Assembly: GCF_024793895.1 (NCBI RefSeq)
Contig: NZ_JANUSB010000009.1
Location: forward strand, 186,001-250,000
Direction: 5' to 3'
Length of the DNA: 64,000 nt
Origin: Serratia sp. AKBS12
GTDB taxonomy: Bacteria > Pseudomonadota > Gammaproteobacteria > Enterobacterales > Enterobacteriaceae
Shown here: positions 1-12,091 of the stretch, piece after piece
How the letters are laid out: each line of letters starts with the position of its first letter
Position numbering within the stretch: position 1 is the stretch's first letter
Program-made: the position numbers and the translations under genes
The notes under the pieces: generated by a model
Seen by the model: only the letters and a program-made list of their open reading frames with translations
Database searches by the model: none
What the model was told of the DNA's origin: nothing

Positions 1-135
1 GAGGGTTATCTGGCCGCCCATTGTAGGATGTTTTTTCGCACAAAACCCGTAAAGGGCAATTAATACCAAAAAACATTTTACTGATGGCCGTTTTTAGGGG
101 ATAAACAGCCCAAATTTTAACAGTCAGGAGGGGCA

Positions 136-1275
136 ATGAACCAACTCGATCTGGGAACACGGCAACTTGAGCTGGAGCGTTATCCCCATCAGGAAGCCGC
201 CACCCAGTTACAGGCGTGGGAAGCGGCGGATGAATATCTGCTGCAACAACTTGAAAACACAGACTTCGGCGGCCGGCCGGTGGTGATTTTCAATGACAGC
301 TTTGGCGCGCTGACCTGCGCACTGCACGCGTTGAATCCCTACAGCGTCAGCGATTCTTACGTCAGCCAGCTGGCCACGCGCCACAATCTGGCTTTGAACG
401 GTCTGGATGCCGAGCAGGTCACGCTGCTGGGTAGCCTGGATGCGCTGCCTGCCGCGCCGGCGCTGGTGCTGATCAAAGTGCCAAAGGCACTGGCACTGCT
501 GGAACAGCAACTGCGTGCGCTGCGCAAGGTGGTGGCACCGGACACGGTGATTATCGGCGGCGCCAAGGTGCGTGATATCCATACCTCGACGCTGCAACTG
601 TTCGAACAGCTGCTTGGGCCGACACGTACCACGCTGGCGTGGAAAAAGGCACGTCTGATCAACTGCCAGGTGGCGGACATCGTACCGCCGGTCGCGCCGG
701 AAACCACCGACTGGCTGCTGGACGGCACCGACATGCTGATCCACAACCACGCCAACGTATTTTCGCGCGGTGGCCTGGATATTGGCGCGCGCCTGTTCCT
801 GGAAAACCTGCCGAGCGATCTGGGCGGTGAGATTATCGATCTGGGCTGCGGCAACGGCGTCGTAGGTTTGACGGCGCTGCGGCAAAACCCGGACGCGCAA
901 CTGACCTTCGTCGATGAATCCTATATGGCGGTGGCGTCCAGCGAGCTGAATGTTAAACACAACCTGCCGCAGGATGTAGACCGTTGCCAGTTTATCGTCA
1001 ACAACTCGCTGGCGGGGATGGAAGGTGGCAGCGCGCAGGCAGTACTGTGTAATCCGCCGTTCCACCAGCAGCATGCGATTACCGACGAAACCGCCTGGCA
1101 GATGTTCCTTGATGCCAAGCGTTGTCTGAAGGTGGGTGGAGAGTTGCGCATTGTCGGCAACCGCCATCTGGATTACTACCAGAAACTCAAGCGCCTGTTT
1201 GGCAACTGTGTGACGGTGGCTTCAAACCAGAAGTTCCTGGTACTGAAGTCGGTCAAGACCGGCGCACGTTACTGA
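136..1275 (+). CDS. rlmG: 23S rRNA (guanine-N2)-methyltransferase RlmG
   Basis: Predicted SAM-dependent enzyme that makes m2G at position 1835 of 23S rRNA; it acts on the large ribosomal subunit in the cytoplasm. The protein has 379 residues, like E. coli RlmG (formerly YgjO). The N-terminal half is a degenerate methyltransferase-like domain. The C-terminal half carries the SAM-binding glycine motif ([11 protein letters not shown], about residues 236-246) and the catalytic NPPFHQ motif (about residues 309-314) typical of N2-guanine methyltransferases. The ATG is preceded by a strong AGGAGGGG ribosome-binding site at 126-133. It converges with fadH, its usual enteric neighbour. The 135 bases upstream hold no gene that I can see and presumably carry its promoter. 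Confidence 0.96.
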   Translation: MNQLDLGTRQLELERYPHQEAATQLQAWEAADEYLLQQLENTDFGGRPVVIFNDSFGALTCALHALNPYSVSDSYVSQLATRHNLALNGLDAEQVTLLGSLDALPAAPALVLIKVPKALALLEQQLRALRKVVAPDTVIIGGAKVRDIHTSTLQLFEQLLGPTRTTLAWKKARLINCQVADIVPPVAPETTDWLLDGTDMLIHNHANVFSRGGLDIGARLFLENLPSDLGGEIIDLGCGNGVVGLTALRQNPDAQLTFVDESYMAVASSELNVKHNLPQDVDRCQFIVNNSLAGMEGGSAQAVLCNPPFHQQHAITDETAWQMFLDAKRCLKVGGELRIVGNRHLDYYQKLKRLFGNCVTVASNQKFLVLKSVKTGARY

Positions 1276-1280
1276 TATGA

Positions 1281-1300
1281 AAGGGCGCTGATGCGCCCTT
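1281..1300 (+). terminator. Hairpin downstream of rlmG (first copy)
   Basis: Perfect 8-bp stem AAGGGCGC/GCGCCCTT with loop TGAT starts 5 bases after the rlmG stop. No T-run follows, so it is a weak terminator or an RNA 3'-end stabiliser. The same 20-mer recurs at 1441-1460. Confidence 0.55.
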
Positions 1301-1361
1301 CAGACTGATGACAAACCTCGTTCCTGCACTGAACGAGTAGAGGTCAATAAATAAAAATCAG

Positions 1362-1434
1362 GAAAATCAATTTATTGATTTTCGGCTGCTGACCACAAAG
1401 CAGGAAAAACCACGCTTTTTCCTGTTTTGTCAGC
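1362..1434. repeat. Two inverted repeats between rlmG and fadH
   Basis: First, GAAAATCAA (1362-1370) and TTGATTTTC (1375-1383) form a perfect 9-bp stem. Second, a longer imperfect hairpin pairs 1388-1409 with 1416-1434; its core is CAGGAAAAA/TTTTTCCTG and its outer arms are GCTGAC/GTCAGC. They lie between two copies of a G+C hairpin in a convergent intergenic region, so RNA 3'-end structure is the simplest explanation. Confidence 0.5.
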
Positions 1435-1440
1435 AACCTA

Positions 1441-1463
1441 AAGGGCGCTGATGCGCCCTTTTT
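1441..1463 (+). terminator. Intrinsic terminator between rlmG and fadH
   Basis: AAGGGCGC-TGAT-GCGCCCTT followed by TTT. It is identical to the hairpin at 1281-1300 but has a T-run on the plus strand. It should end rlmG transcription and may also serve fadH from the other side. Confidence 0.75.
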
Positions 1464-1469
1464 AATGCC

Positions 1470-3523
<2,054 letters not shown>

Positions 3524-3915
3524 TCATTATTGTTATGCAGGTGGTTCTACTCGGCATGATGTACGTCGCTGCAAGGTGGCAACGCCGATTATTGGCAGCA
3601 GGATAGGGGATCTTCTGCCGAACCGGTGCCGGCCCTGCTTTTGCGGGTCGACGTATCATGGTCAAGTGGTCGGATGAGATAAATCTAGCCGTTGTCCGAT
3701 AAGTTTGAAATCAATGTTGCGCTGAATGTGATGGGCGTCATAAATACCGCTCGGCCTTTGCATTTTGCATGGTCGTCAGGTTAACATCTGTCCGCTTTAT
3801 TCTGTTTCCTGCTGGAGTCCTGACCGAAAATGAACAAACACGCCTGTTGAATCTGGTCCCATGCCGAGCATTTTGCTGACGGATGGGGATACGTTGATTT
3901 CATTCAGGAGTGTCT
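3524..3915. other. Divergent intergenic region fadH / ABC-F gene
   Basis: About 390 bases with no convincing gene in any frame. It must carry the divergent promoters of fadH and of the ABC-F gene. I see no strong sigma-70 match, no clear FadR box and no tandem repeat. Confidence 0.5.
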
Positions 3916-5535
3916 ATGGCTCATTTTTCGCCATCCCCTTATCTGGTTTTACACCAACTGACCTGCCAATTTGCTGACGGCGAAACGCTGTTCGGTCCAC
4001 TCAACCTGCACCTCGATCGGCGACGCTGCGCGCTGGTGGGGCGCAACGGCGTCGGCAAAAGCCGTCTATTGCGCCTGCTGGCCGGCAAGGATTGCCCTGG
4101 CGACGGCCATGTGGAAACCCATGGTGTGATGGCCAGCGTGGCGCAGCACCACGAGATATCAACGGACGTTACGGTGGCGCACTGGCTCGGCTTCGGCGAC
4201 GAAATGGCCGCTTTGGCGCGTATGAAACGTGGTGCAATGCTGGCCGACGACGTCGAGCTGCTGGACGGGCAGTGGGATCTGATTGAACGACTGCAGGCGG
4301 CGTTTGTGGCGGCGGGGTTACCGGCGCTGGATATGCATCAGCCAGCCGGGGCGCTAAGCGGCGGCGAACGTATGCGCGTGGCGTTGTGCGCCGCGTTCAT
4401 TTCCCGGGCTGATTTTCTGCTGCTGGATGAACCAAGCAACCACCTGGATCGCCACGGGCGCGCATGGCTGTATCGGCAACTGGCAGCGTGGCGCGGCGGG
4501 ATGCTGGTCGCCAGCCACGATCGGCAACTGTTGATGCACATGCAGCGCATTGTCGAACTGACCCCCGGCGGGTTGATCAGCTACAGCGGCAACTACCAGG
4601 ATTACAGCCGTCAGCGCGAACGCCAACGGCAGACGGCGCGCGAAGCGCTGGAACATGCGGCGCAGGAGCGTAAACGTACCCGCACCCGGCTGCTCAAAGA
4701 ACACGACGCCAGCCAGCGCCGCTCGGCCAGCACTTTGCGTAACGTGGACAACCTCAACATCGCGTCTTTTGAACGGGTGGCATACAAAGGCGCGGCAAAG
4801 GAAAGCCTGGGTACGCTGCGCAAGCAGCATCAGCGGCAGAAACAGGCGCTGGATGACAAGGTACGCGCCGCGCAACAACGGGTCGAAGATGAGAACCCGG
4901 TGATGTTTACCCTGCCGGGCAGCGCGGTGGCGGCGGGCAAGCAGCTATTGGAACTGCAAGGCGTGCAGTTGCCGTTCGTGACACAGCCGCCGCTGAGCTG
5001 GTGTCTGACGGGGCCGTCGCGGGTGGCGATCGGTGGGCCGAACGGCTGCGGTAAATCTACCTTGCTGAAAGTGATCGCCGGTCAGTTGGCAGCGCGGGCA
5101 GGAGATTGCCGACTGGCGGTCAGCGCCGCCTACCTCGATCAACACCTGAGTCAGTTCGATCTGTCACGATCGGTGATCGATCATCTGGCATTGGAAGACT
5201 CGCCGGTGGCCGCAGGTGAGCTGCGTACCCGCCTGGCGCAGTTACAACTGGATGGCGATCGGTTACGGCTGCCGCTGGCGATGCTCAGCGGTGGTGAACG
5301 CCTGAAAGCGGCGCTGGCCTGTGCGTTGTGGCGCCGGCAACCGGCACAGTTACTGCTGTTGGACGAACCAGCCAACCATCTCGATCTGGCGTCGTTACAG
5401 GCGATAGAGACGGCGCTGAAGGCGTATCCCGGCGCGCTGCTGGTGGTGTCCCATGATGATGCGTTCCTGCAGGCGCTGCGGTTAACCCACCGGCTGGATT
5501 GGGGGGAGCACGGCTGGCAAAGCCTGACACTGTAA
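3916..5535 (+). CDS. ABC-F family ATPase
   Basis: Soluble protein with two ABC ATPase domains and no membrane segments: the ABC-F family, which acts on the ribosome (translation factors and antibiotic-resistance proteins). 539 residues from the ATG at 3916. NBD1 has Walker A GRNGVGKS (about 40-47), signature LSGGE and Walker B LLLDEPSNHLD. NBD2 has Walker A GGPNGCGKS (about 374-382), LSGGE and LLLDEPANHLD. Between them is a charged helical linker (about 225-310) rich in Arg, Gln and Glu, the P-site tRNA-interaction motif of the family. The GTG two codons upstream is less likely because AGGAG at 3906-3910 fits the ATG. It resembles Uup/YheS relatives, but the subfamily is not clear. Its last 54 bases overlap the end of the convergent MocR gene. 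Confidence 0.85.
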   Translation: MAHFSPSPYLVLHQLTCQFADGETLFGPLNLHLDRRRCALVGRNGVGKSRLLRLLAGKDCPGDGHVETHGVMASVAQHHEISTDVTVAHWLGFGDEMAALARMKRGAMLADDVELLDGQWDLIERLQAAFVAAGLPALDMHQPAGALSGGERMRVALCAAFISRADFLLLDEPSNHLDRHGRAWLYRQLAAWRGGMLVASHDRQLLMHMQRIVELTPGGLISYSGNYQDYSRQRERQRQTAREALEHAAQERKRTRTRLLKEHDASQRRSASTLRNVDNLNIASFERVAYKGAAKESLGTLRKQHQRQKQALDDKVRAAQQRVEDENPVMFTLPGSAVAAGKQLLELQGVQLPFVTQPPLSWCLTGPSRVAIGGPNGCGKSTLLKVIAGQLAARAGDCRLAVSAAYLDQHLSQFDLSRSVIDHLALEDSPVAAGELRTRLAQLQLDGDRLRLPLAMLSGGERLKAALACALWRRQPAQLLLLDEPANHLDLASLQAIETALKAYPGALLVVSHDDAFLQALRLTHRLDWGEHGWQSLTL

Positions 5536-6993
5536 AATGCAGTCCAGCAGGATGGTGAACGCCGCGGCCATCTGTTCTTCCGGCACGCAGGCAAAGCCCA
5601 TCAGTAAGCCGCGGCGGTGGTTCGGCAGCATGTAATAACGCGAAAGCGGCCGCACCAGAACGCCACGCGCGCTGGCGGCGGCGGCGATCGCCACGTCGTC
5701 GGCGCTGTCGGGCAGATTGAGGATCAGATGCAAACCGGCATTACTGTTGAATTCGCTGAGCGCCTGTTTGCCAAGATGCTGTTCGATAAGCGTGGTAAGA
5801 AATGCGCGCCGCTTGGCATACAGCAAGCGCATGCGGCGTATGTGCGCGGTGTAATGTCCTTCCTGGATGAACTGCGCCAATGCGGTCTGGATCAGCAAAT
5901 GTCCGCCGCGATACAGTTCGGTATGGGCGGTTTTCAGCGCGCCGACCAACGGCTTGGGCAGCACCACATAACCCAGCCGCAGCGCGGGATACAGCGTTTT
6001 GCTGAAGGTACCGATATAGATCACCGGCGCATCCGCTTCCAGGCCTTGTAGCGCCGGAATCGGTTGGCCGGAGAAGCGGAATTCGCTGTCATAGTCGTCT
6101 TCGACGATCCAGCCGCCGCCATGCCGCGCCAATCCCAGCAGGCGTTGGCGACGCGCCAGGCTCATCACCGATCCCAGAGGGTATTGGTGCGACGGCGTGA
6201 CGAAAATCAGCCGAGGTGCACCACCCGCTTGTTCCGGCGGCACCATGCCGGCTTCATCCACCGGCAGGGGGCGAATATCCACATCGTTCATGCGCAATAC
6301 GTTGCGAATGCCCCAATAGCCCGGTTCCTCAATCCACACTTCGTCGCGCGGGTTGCACAGCATGCGCGCCACCAGATCGATCGCCTGATGGATGCCTTCG
6401 GTAATCAGGATCTGCTCCGGCGAACAGCGCACCGAGCGCGCCACGCGCAGATAATCCACCAGCGCGTGCTGCAACTCCGGGCTGCCACCCTGATTACTGT
6501 AGGTAAGGCGCTGCGGCGTCGGGCGACGGCTGATGCGCGCCTGGATCTTGCTGAACAGCTGGTGCGGGAAGGCATTGACGTCCGGCACGCCGGGAATGAA
6601 GGCCCCCCATTGCTTGGGGCTGGCGCTGGCGTGTTGCAGCAGCGCTTCACCGCGTTGGGACAGTTCCAGCGGGCGCTCGGCGGCGTCGCTGCCAATCGGC
6701 ATACTGGCGGTGGACAAACAGCTGTCCGGCACCGTTTCTGCGACGAAGGTCCCACTTCCGGCACGTGAAAATACATACCCTTCAGCCAAAAGTTGTTCAT
6801 AAACGGTTAAAACCGTGTTGCGTGACAGGCCCAGTTCCTGTGCCAGATCGCGCGAGGCGGGCAAACGGTTGGAGGGCGGCAGACTGCCGTCGAGGATGCT
6901 GATGCGGATGGCGTTATAAAGCCGTTTATGCAGCTTGTCATCCGGTTGTTCGCCCAGCCTTTGCAACAGTAAATCACCGCTTAATGAACGCAA
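5482..6993 (-). CDS. MocR/GabR-type PLP-dependent transcriptional regulator
   Basis: GntR-family winged helix fused to a fold-type I aminotransferase-like domain, the MocR architecture; 503 residues. The helix-turn-helix is around residues 20-85 (LPASRDLAQELGLSRNTVLT). The aminotransferase-like domain carries the PLP-binding lysine K332 in the motif FSKTLYP. It is divergent from gabT-gabD-permease, so it is probably their GABA/PLP-responsive regulator, as in other gab loci. The start is TTG, chosen because GAGGG lies 7 bases upstream and no ATG or GTG occurs before the DNA-binding domain. The 3' end overlaps the ABC-F gene tail-to-tail by 54 bp. Confidence 0.88.
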   Translation of the reverse strand: MRSLSGDLLLQRLGEQPDDKLHKRLYNAIRISILDGSLPPSNRLPASRDLAQELGLSRNTVLTVYEQLLAEGYVFSRAGSGTFVAETVPDSCLSTASMPIGSDAAERPLELSQRGEALLQHASASPKQWGAFIPGVPDVNAFPHQLFSKIQARISRRPTPQRLTYSNQGGSPELQHALVDYLRVARSVRCSPEQILITEGIHQAIDLVARMLCNPRDEVWIEEPGYWGIRNVLRMNDVDIRPLPVDEAGMVPPEQAGGAPRLIFVTPSHQYPLGSVMSLARRQRLLGLARHGGGWIVEDDYDSEFRFSGQPIPALQGLEADAPVIYIGTFSKTLYPALRLGYVVLPKPLVGALKTAHTELYRGGHLLIQTALAQFIQEGHYTAHIRRMRLLYAKRRAFLTTLIEQHLGKQALSEFNSNAGLHLILNLPDSADDVAIAAAASARGVLVRPLSRYYMLPNHRRGLLMGFACVPEEQMAAAFTILLDCILQCQALPAVLPPIQPVG

Positions 6994-7012
6994 GTGGATC
7001 CCTCAATTAATC

Positions 7013-7098
7013 GTAACTGGCACTCGATTATAGGGCCACACCCTGTGTAAATAAACGTCATTGTTTCACGAATGTGAACGAAACGTGTAACTGACATT
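7013..7098. promoter_or_regulatory. Candidate MocR binding region upstream of gabT
   Basis: Two 12-mers in direct orientation, GTAACTGGCACT (7013-7024) and GTAACTGACATT (7087-7098), match at 10 of 12 positions. The first contains a CTGG-type element like those reported for some MocR regulators. An inverted repeat TTCAC-(4)-GTGAA lies between them at 7065-7078. The region separates the regulator from gabT. Confidence 0.35.
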
Positions 7099-7115
7099 GG
7101 GCGGAGAACACAACC

Positions 7116-8381
7116 ATGAAAAACGCAGAACTGAATCAACGTCGTCTTGATGCCACCCCGCGCGGCATCGGCGTCATGTGCGGCTACTATGCCGACCGGG
7201 CGGAAAACGCCACGCTGTGGGATGTGGAAGGCAACAAGATTATCGATTTTGCCGCGGGTATTGCTGTGCTGAACACCGGTCACCGCCACCCGAAAGTGGT
7301 CGCCGCCATTGAGCAGCAACTCAAGTCGTTTACCCATACTGCTTACCAGATCGTGCCATACGAAAGTTATGTGGCGCTTGCCGAGCGCATCAACCAGCGC
7401 GCACCGATCGACGGACCTGCCAAAACCGCATTCTTCACCACCGGCGCCGAAGCGGTAGAAAACGCGGTGAAAATTGCCCGCGCCCATACCGGCCGGCCAG
7501 GGGTCATTACCTTTGGCGGCGGTTTCCACGGCCGTACTTACATGACCATGGCGCTGACCGGCAAAGTGGCACCTTACAAGCTTGGCTTCGGCCCGTTCCC
7601 GGGATCGGTGTTCCACGGCCAGTACCCGAACGCGCTGTACGGCGTCAGCACCCAGGACGCAATGAATAGCCTGGAACGCATCTTTAAAGCAGATATCGAG
7701 CCGAAACAGGTGGCGGCGATCGTGCTGGAACCGGTGCAGGGCGAAGGCGGCTTCAACGTCGCGCCGCCGGAGTTCATGCAGGCGCTGCGAGCACTGTGCG
7801 ACGAGCATGGCATTCTGCTGGTAGCCGACGAAGTGCAAACCGGGTTCGCACGCACCGGCAAACTGTTCGCCATGGAACATTACGCCGTGAAGGCCGATTT
7901 GATCACTATGGCGAAAAGCCTGGCGGGTGGCATGCCACTGTCTGGCGTGGTTGGCCGTGCCGAAGTGATGGACGCGCCGGCGCCGGGCGGGCTGGGCGGC
8001 ACCTACGGCGGTAACCCGCTGGCGGTGGCAGCAGCCCATGCGGTGCTGGATGTGATCGACGAAGAACAGCTGTGTCAGCGTGCGCAGCGTCTGGGCCAGC
8101 ATCTGGTGGAAGTGTTGCAGCATGCGCGGGAAACCTGCCCGGCGATCGCCGACATCCGTGCGCAAGGATCGATGGTGGCGGTGGAGTTCAACGACCCTGC
8201 CACGGGGAAACCGTCACCGGACTTTACCCGTCAGGTACAGCAAAAAGCCCAACAGGAAGGCCTGTTGCTGCTGAGCTGCGGGGTGAACGGTAACGTGATT
8301 CGTTTCCTGTATCCGTTGACCATTCCAGACGATCAATTTACCGAAGCGCTGGGTATCCTTTCCCGCGCGTTGGCTCAGTAA
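7116..8381 (+). CDS. gabT: 4-aminobutyrate aminotransferase
   Basis: PLP enzyme that transfers the amino group of GABA to 2-oxoglutarate, giving succinate semialdehyde and glutamate. 421 residues, class-III aminotransferase. Visible features are GGFHGRTYMTMALTG (about 129-143), the acidic PLP-ring contact in LLVADEVQTGFARTG (about 234-248) and the Schiff-base lysine in ITMAKSLAGGMPLSG (about Lys268). The start is supported by GGCGGAGAA a few bases upstream. It is the first gene of a three-gene operon, 12 bases before gabD, and is divergent from a MocR-family regulator. Confidence 0.95.
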   Translation: MKNAELNQRRLDATPRGIGVMCGYYADRAENATLWDVEGNKIIDFAAGIAVLNTGHRHPKVVAAIEQQLKSFTHTAYQIVPYESYVALAERINQRAPIDGPAKTAFFTTGAEAVENAVKIARAHTGRPGVITFGGGFHGRTYMTMALTGKVAPYKLGFGPFPGSVFHGQYPNALYGVSTQDAMNSLERIFKADIEPKQVAAIVLEPVQGEGGFNVAPPEFMQALRALCDEHGILLVADEVQTGFARTGKLFAMEHYAVKADLITMAKSLAGGMPLSGVVGRAEVMDAPAPGGLGGTYGGNPLAVAAAHAVLDVIDEEQLCQRAQRLGQHLVEVLQHARETCPAIADIRAQGSMVAVEFNDPATGKPSPDFTRQVQQKAQQEGLLLLSCGVNGNVIRFLYPLTIPDDQFTEALGILSRALAQ

Positions 8382-8393
8382 GGAACGCATGCC

Positions 8394-9848
8394 ATGAAAC
8401 TGAACAATCCCGAATTGCTGCGCAACCAGTGCCTGATCAACGGTGAATGGTGCGATGCGCTGAGCGGCAAGCGTGAAGCGGTGATTAACCCGGCGACCGG
8501 CGTCGAGCTGGCGTCTATCCCACTGGTCAGCGGTGAAGAAACCCTACAGGCGATCGGCGCAGCGCAGCGGGCGCAGCAAGACTGGAAGCAGCTCACGGCC
8601 AAACAGCGTTCGGCGTTGCTGCTGGCCTGGGCCGAACGGATCCTGGCAGCTCAGGAAGATCTGGCCCGGTTGATGACCGCCGAACAGGGGAAATCACTGG
8701 CGGAAGCGCGGGGCGAAGTGGCATATGCCGCGTCGTTTATCACCTGGTTCGCCGAAGAAGCCAAGCGGGTCGATGGTGCGGTATTGCAGGCGCCGCAGGC
8801 CTCGCAGCGTCTGGTGGTGGTAAAGCAGCCGATCGGCGTCTGTGCGGCGATCACCCCGTGGAACTTCCCGGCGGCGATGATCACCCGCAAAGTGGCACCG
8901 GCGCTGGCGGCGGGTTGCGCCATCATCGTCAAACCGGCGGAACAGACGCCGTTGACCGCCCTGGCGTTGGGCAAACTGGCGCAGGACGCGGGTATTCCTG
9001 CCGGAGTGCTGCAGATTGTTACCGGCGACGCAGCGCAGGTCGGCAAAGTGCTGTGCGACAGTCCGGTGGTACGCAAGCTGAGTTTCACCGGTTCAACGGA
9101 AGTGGGGCGCATTCTGATGGCGCAATGTGCGCCGACCATCAAGAAACTGTCGCTGGAACTGGGCGGCAACGCGCCGGTGATCGTGTTTGACGATGCCAAT
9201 CTGGACGCGGCGGTGGCCGGCATTATGGCCTCCAAGTTCCGCAATAGCGGTCAGACCTGCGTTTGCGCCAACCGAATTTACGTGCAGGCCGGTATTTACG
9301 AGCGGCTGGTGGATAAGCTGGTCGCCGCGGTGGAACAGCTCAAGGTCGGCGACGGCGCGTTGGAGGGCACTACGCAGGGGCCGCTGATCGATCGAGCCGC
9401 GGTCGAAAAAGTGCAAAGTCATATTGATGACGCGTTGATCAAGGGGGCGCAGATCGCCACCGGCGGCCAGCCGCACGCGCTTGGCGGCACCTTCTATCAA
9501 CCGACGGTGGTAACCGGCGTGACGCAGCAGATGCGCTTCGCCAAAGAGGAAACCTTTGGCCCGGTAGCGCCGCTGTTCCGTTTTCAGGATGAGCAAGAGG
9601 CCATCGCCATGGCTAACGATACCGAATTTGGTCTGGCGGCTTACGTCTTCACGCAAAATGCAGCGCGCCAGTGGCGGGTTCCCGAAGCGCTGGAGTACGG
9701 CATGGTCGGCATCAATACCGGTCTGATTTCCAACGAGGTGGCGCCGTTCGGCGGCGTGAAGCAGTCAGGGCTCGGACGCGAAGGATCGCGCTACGGGATA
9801 GAGGAATATCTGGAGCTGAAATACCTGTGTATCGACGTGAGCTGTTAA
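8394..9848 (+). CDS. gabD: Succinate-semialdehyde dehydrogenase (NAD(P)+)
   Basis: Oxidises succinate semialdehyde from GabT to succinate, feeding the TCA cycle. 484 residues, aldehyde dehydrogenase superfamily. Motifs: ITPWNFPAAMITRKVAPAL (cofactor-binding region, about 156-174), LELGGNAP with the general-base glutamate (about 254), and GQTCVCANR with the nucleophilic cysteine (about 289). It starts 12 bases after gabT and is surely cotranscribed. Strong similarity to enteric GabD supports this assignment over other aldehyde dehydrogenases. Confidence 0.95.
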   Translation: MKLNNPELLRNQCLINGEWCDALSGKREAVINPATGVELASIPLVSGEETLQAIGAAQRAQQDWKQLTAKQRSALLLAWAERILAAQEDLARLMTAEQGKSLAEARGEVAYAASFITWFAEEAKRVDGAVLQAPQASQRLVVVKQPIGVCAAITPWNFPAAMITRKVAPALAAGCAIIVKPAEQTPLTALALGKLAQDAGIPAGVLQIVTGDAAQVGKVLCDSPVVRKLSFTGSTEVGRILMAQCAPTIKKLSLELGGNAPVIVFDDANLDAAVAGIMASKFRNSGQTCVCANRIYVQAGIYERLVDKLVAAVEQLKVGDGALEGTTQGPLIDRAAVEKVQSHIDDALIKGAQIATGGQPHALGGTFYQPTVVTGVTQQMRFAKEETFGPVAPLFRFQDEQEAIAMANDTEFGLAAYVFTQNAARQWRVPEALEYGMVGINTGLISNEVAPFGGVKQSGLGREGSRYGIEEYLELKYLCIDVSC

Positions 9849-9906
9849 CCCTCGGGACAATAACCTCACCCGGTGGCGTTTGTCGCCGGGTTGCAAAGGA
9901 CAATCT

Positions 9907-11148
9907 ATGCCTTCTGACAACATCACCCTGTCTGCGGCGCTTGCCGGGGAGCGGGCATCTGCACCCGCCAAATCACTGAGTTTCCTGGAAGGGGTGGCGA
10001 TGATCGTCGGTACCAATATCGGTGCCGGCGTGCTGTCAATCGCTTACGCTTCAAGCAAGGCAGGCTTTCTGCCACTGCTGTTCTGGCTGGTGATGGTCGG
10101 CTGCCTGACGACCATCACCATGCTGTACGTCGCCGAATCCACCTTGCGTACCCGTGCGCATTTACAGCTGAGCGGCCTGGCGAAACGCTATGTCGGCGGC
10201 CTGGGCGCCTGGCTGATGTTTGCGTCGGTCTGCGTCAACAGCGTTGGCGCGTTGACCGCCTACATGACCGGTAGCGGCAAGTTGCTGCAATCCCTATTCG
10301 GCATTTCCCCGGCGTTAGGCAGTCTGCTGTTTTTCATTCCGGCTGCCGGCGTGCTGTACCTTGGTTTGAAGGCTATCGGCCGGGGCGAAAAGTTTATCAG
10401 CATCGGCATGGTGGTGATGCTCAGCGCGCTGGTGATTGCGACGCTGCTGAAAGACACCACGCAAATGCGCAACCTGCTCGACGGCAACTGGCGGTTTATG
10501 GTGCCGGTGTTCAACGTGGTGGTGTTCTGTTTTTCTGCGCAATATATCGTGCCGGAGATGGCGCGCGGCTTCTCGAACAAACCGGAACAGTTGCCCAAGG
10601 CGATTATCGTCGGCATGGTGATCACCTTTGTGCTGCTTGCGGCGGTGCCGCTGTCGGTCATTGCGCTGAGCGGGCTGGACGGCATTTCTGACGTGGCGAC
10701 CATTTCCTGGGGGCAGGCGCTGGGGCAGTGGGCATTCTTTTCGGCGAATATCTTTGCACTGTGCGCCATGCTGACATCATATTGGGGCCTGGGCGGCAGC
10801 TTCCTGACCAATATTTTCGACAAATTCCGCCTGGGTAACGACGAACAGCCGCTGCGCCGTTTTGCCGTATTGCTGCTGGTGGTAGTACCGCCGTTCGTAC
10901 TGGCTTACAGCGGCTTTGTTTCATTCGTTAACGCACTGTACTTTGCCGGCGTATTCAGCGGTGTGATTCTGTCGATAATGCCGATGCTGATCCTGCGCGG
11001 TGCGCGTAAAGAAGGTGACATGACGCCACGCTGGCAATGCAGCTGGATCACTCACCCTCTGCTGCAAATCTGCATTGTGCTGCTGTATCTGTCCAGCGCG
11101 GTATACGCCATAGCGTCGCTGCTTGGCTACCTGCCGGCAGGATGGTAA
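9907..11148 (+). CDS. HAAAP-family amino-acid permease of the gab operon
   Basis: Integral inner-membrane transporter of 413 residues with about 11 hydrophobic segments. The N-terminal motif VGTNIGAGVLSIAYASSKAG (about 29-48) is typical of the aromatic/hydroxy amino-acid permease family (TyrP, Mtr, SdaC relatives). It follows gabD by 58 bases and ends at a terminator, so it probably imports GABA or a related amino acid for the pathway. That substrate is inferred from position only. The ATG at 9907 is chosen because AAAGGA (9895-9900) sits upstream; an upstream in-frame start would overlap this site. Confidence 0.8.
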   Translation: MPSDNITLSAALAGERASAPAKSLSFLEGVAMIVGTNIGAGVLSIAYASSKAGFLPLLFWLVMVGCLTTITMLYVAESTLRTRAHLQLSGLAKRYVGGLGAWLMFASVCVNSVGALTAYMTGSGKLLQSLFGISPALGSLLFFIPAAGVLYLGLKAIGRGEKFISIGMVVMLSALVIATLLKDTTQMRNLLDGNWRFMVPVFNVVVFCFSAQYIVPEMARGFSNKPEQLPKAIIVGMVITFVLLAAVPLSVIALSGLDGISDVATISWGQALGQWAFFSANIFALCAMLTSYWGLGGSFLTNIFDKFRLGNDEQPLRRFAVLLLVVVPPFVLAYSGFVSFVNALYFAGVFSGVILSIMPMLILRGARKEGDMTPRWQCSWITHPLLQICIVLLYLSSAVYAIASLLGYLPAGW

Positions 11149-11187
11149 TCCTCTCCCTCAAGTGATGTGTTTTCTCTGCATAGAGAA

Positions 11188-11212
11188 CGGCGGCGTCGTG
11201 GCCGCCGATTTT

Positions 11213-11214
<2 letters not shown>
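11188..11214 (+). terminator. Terminator of the gab operon
   Basis: CGGCGGC-(6)-GCCGCCG stem (11188-11207) followed by ATTTTTT. The T-run reaches the stop codon of the convergent yfcF gene. Confidence 0.85.
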
Positions 11215-11890
<676 letters not shown>

Positions 11891-12091
11891 CTAACCTAAC
11901 GGAATCAATAAGAAAATCATCGACGATGATAAGGCGGATTAATGGATATTAGCCGTTTACAGGCAATAATTCAGACCGTCTCACAGAATTGGTTAATTTC
12001 ACTAATAAATGTTGTACCCGCAAGTAAAAATACGCTAGAAGGTGATACAGGTGATTTTTTAATCTGACACTTCTGCGCACGGGTTTTGCTT

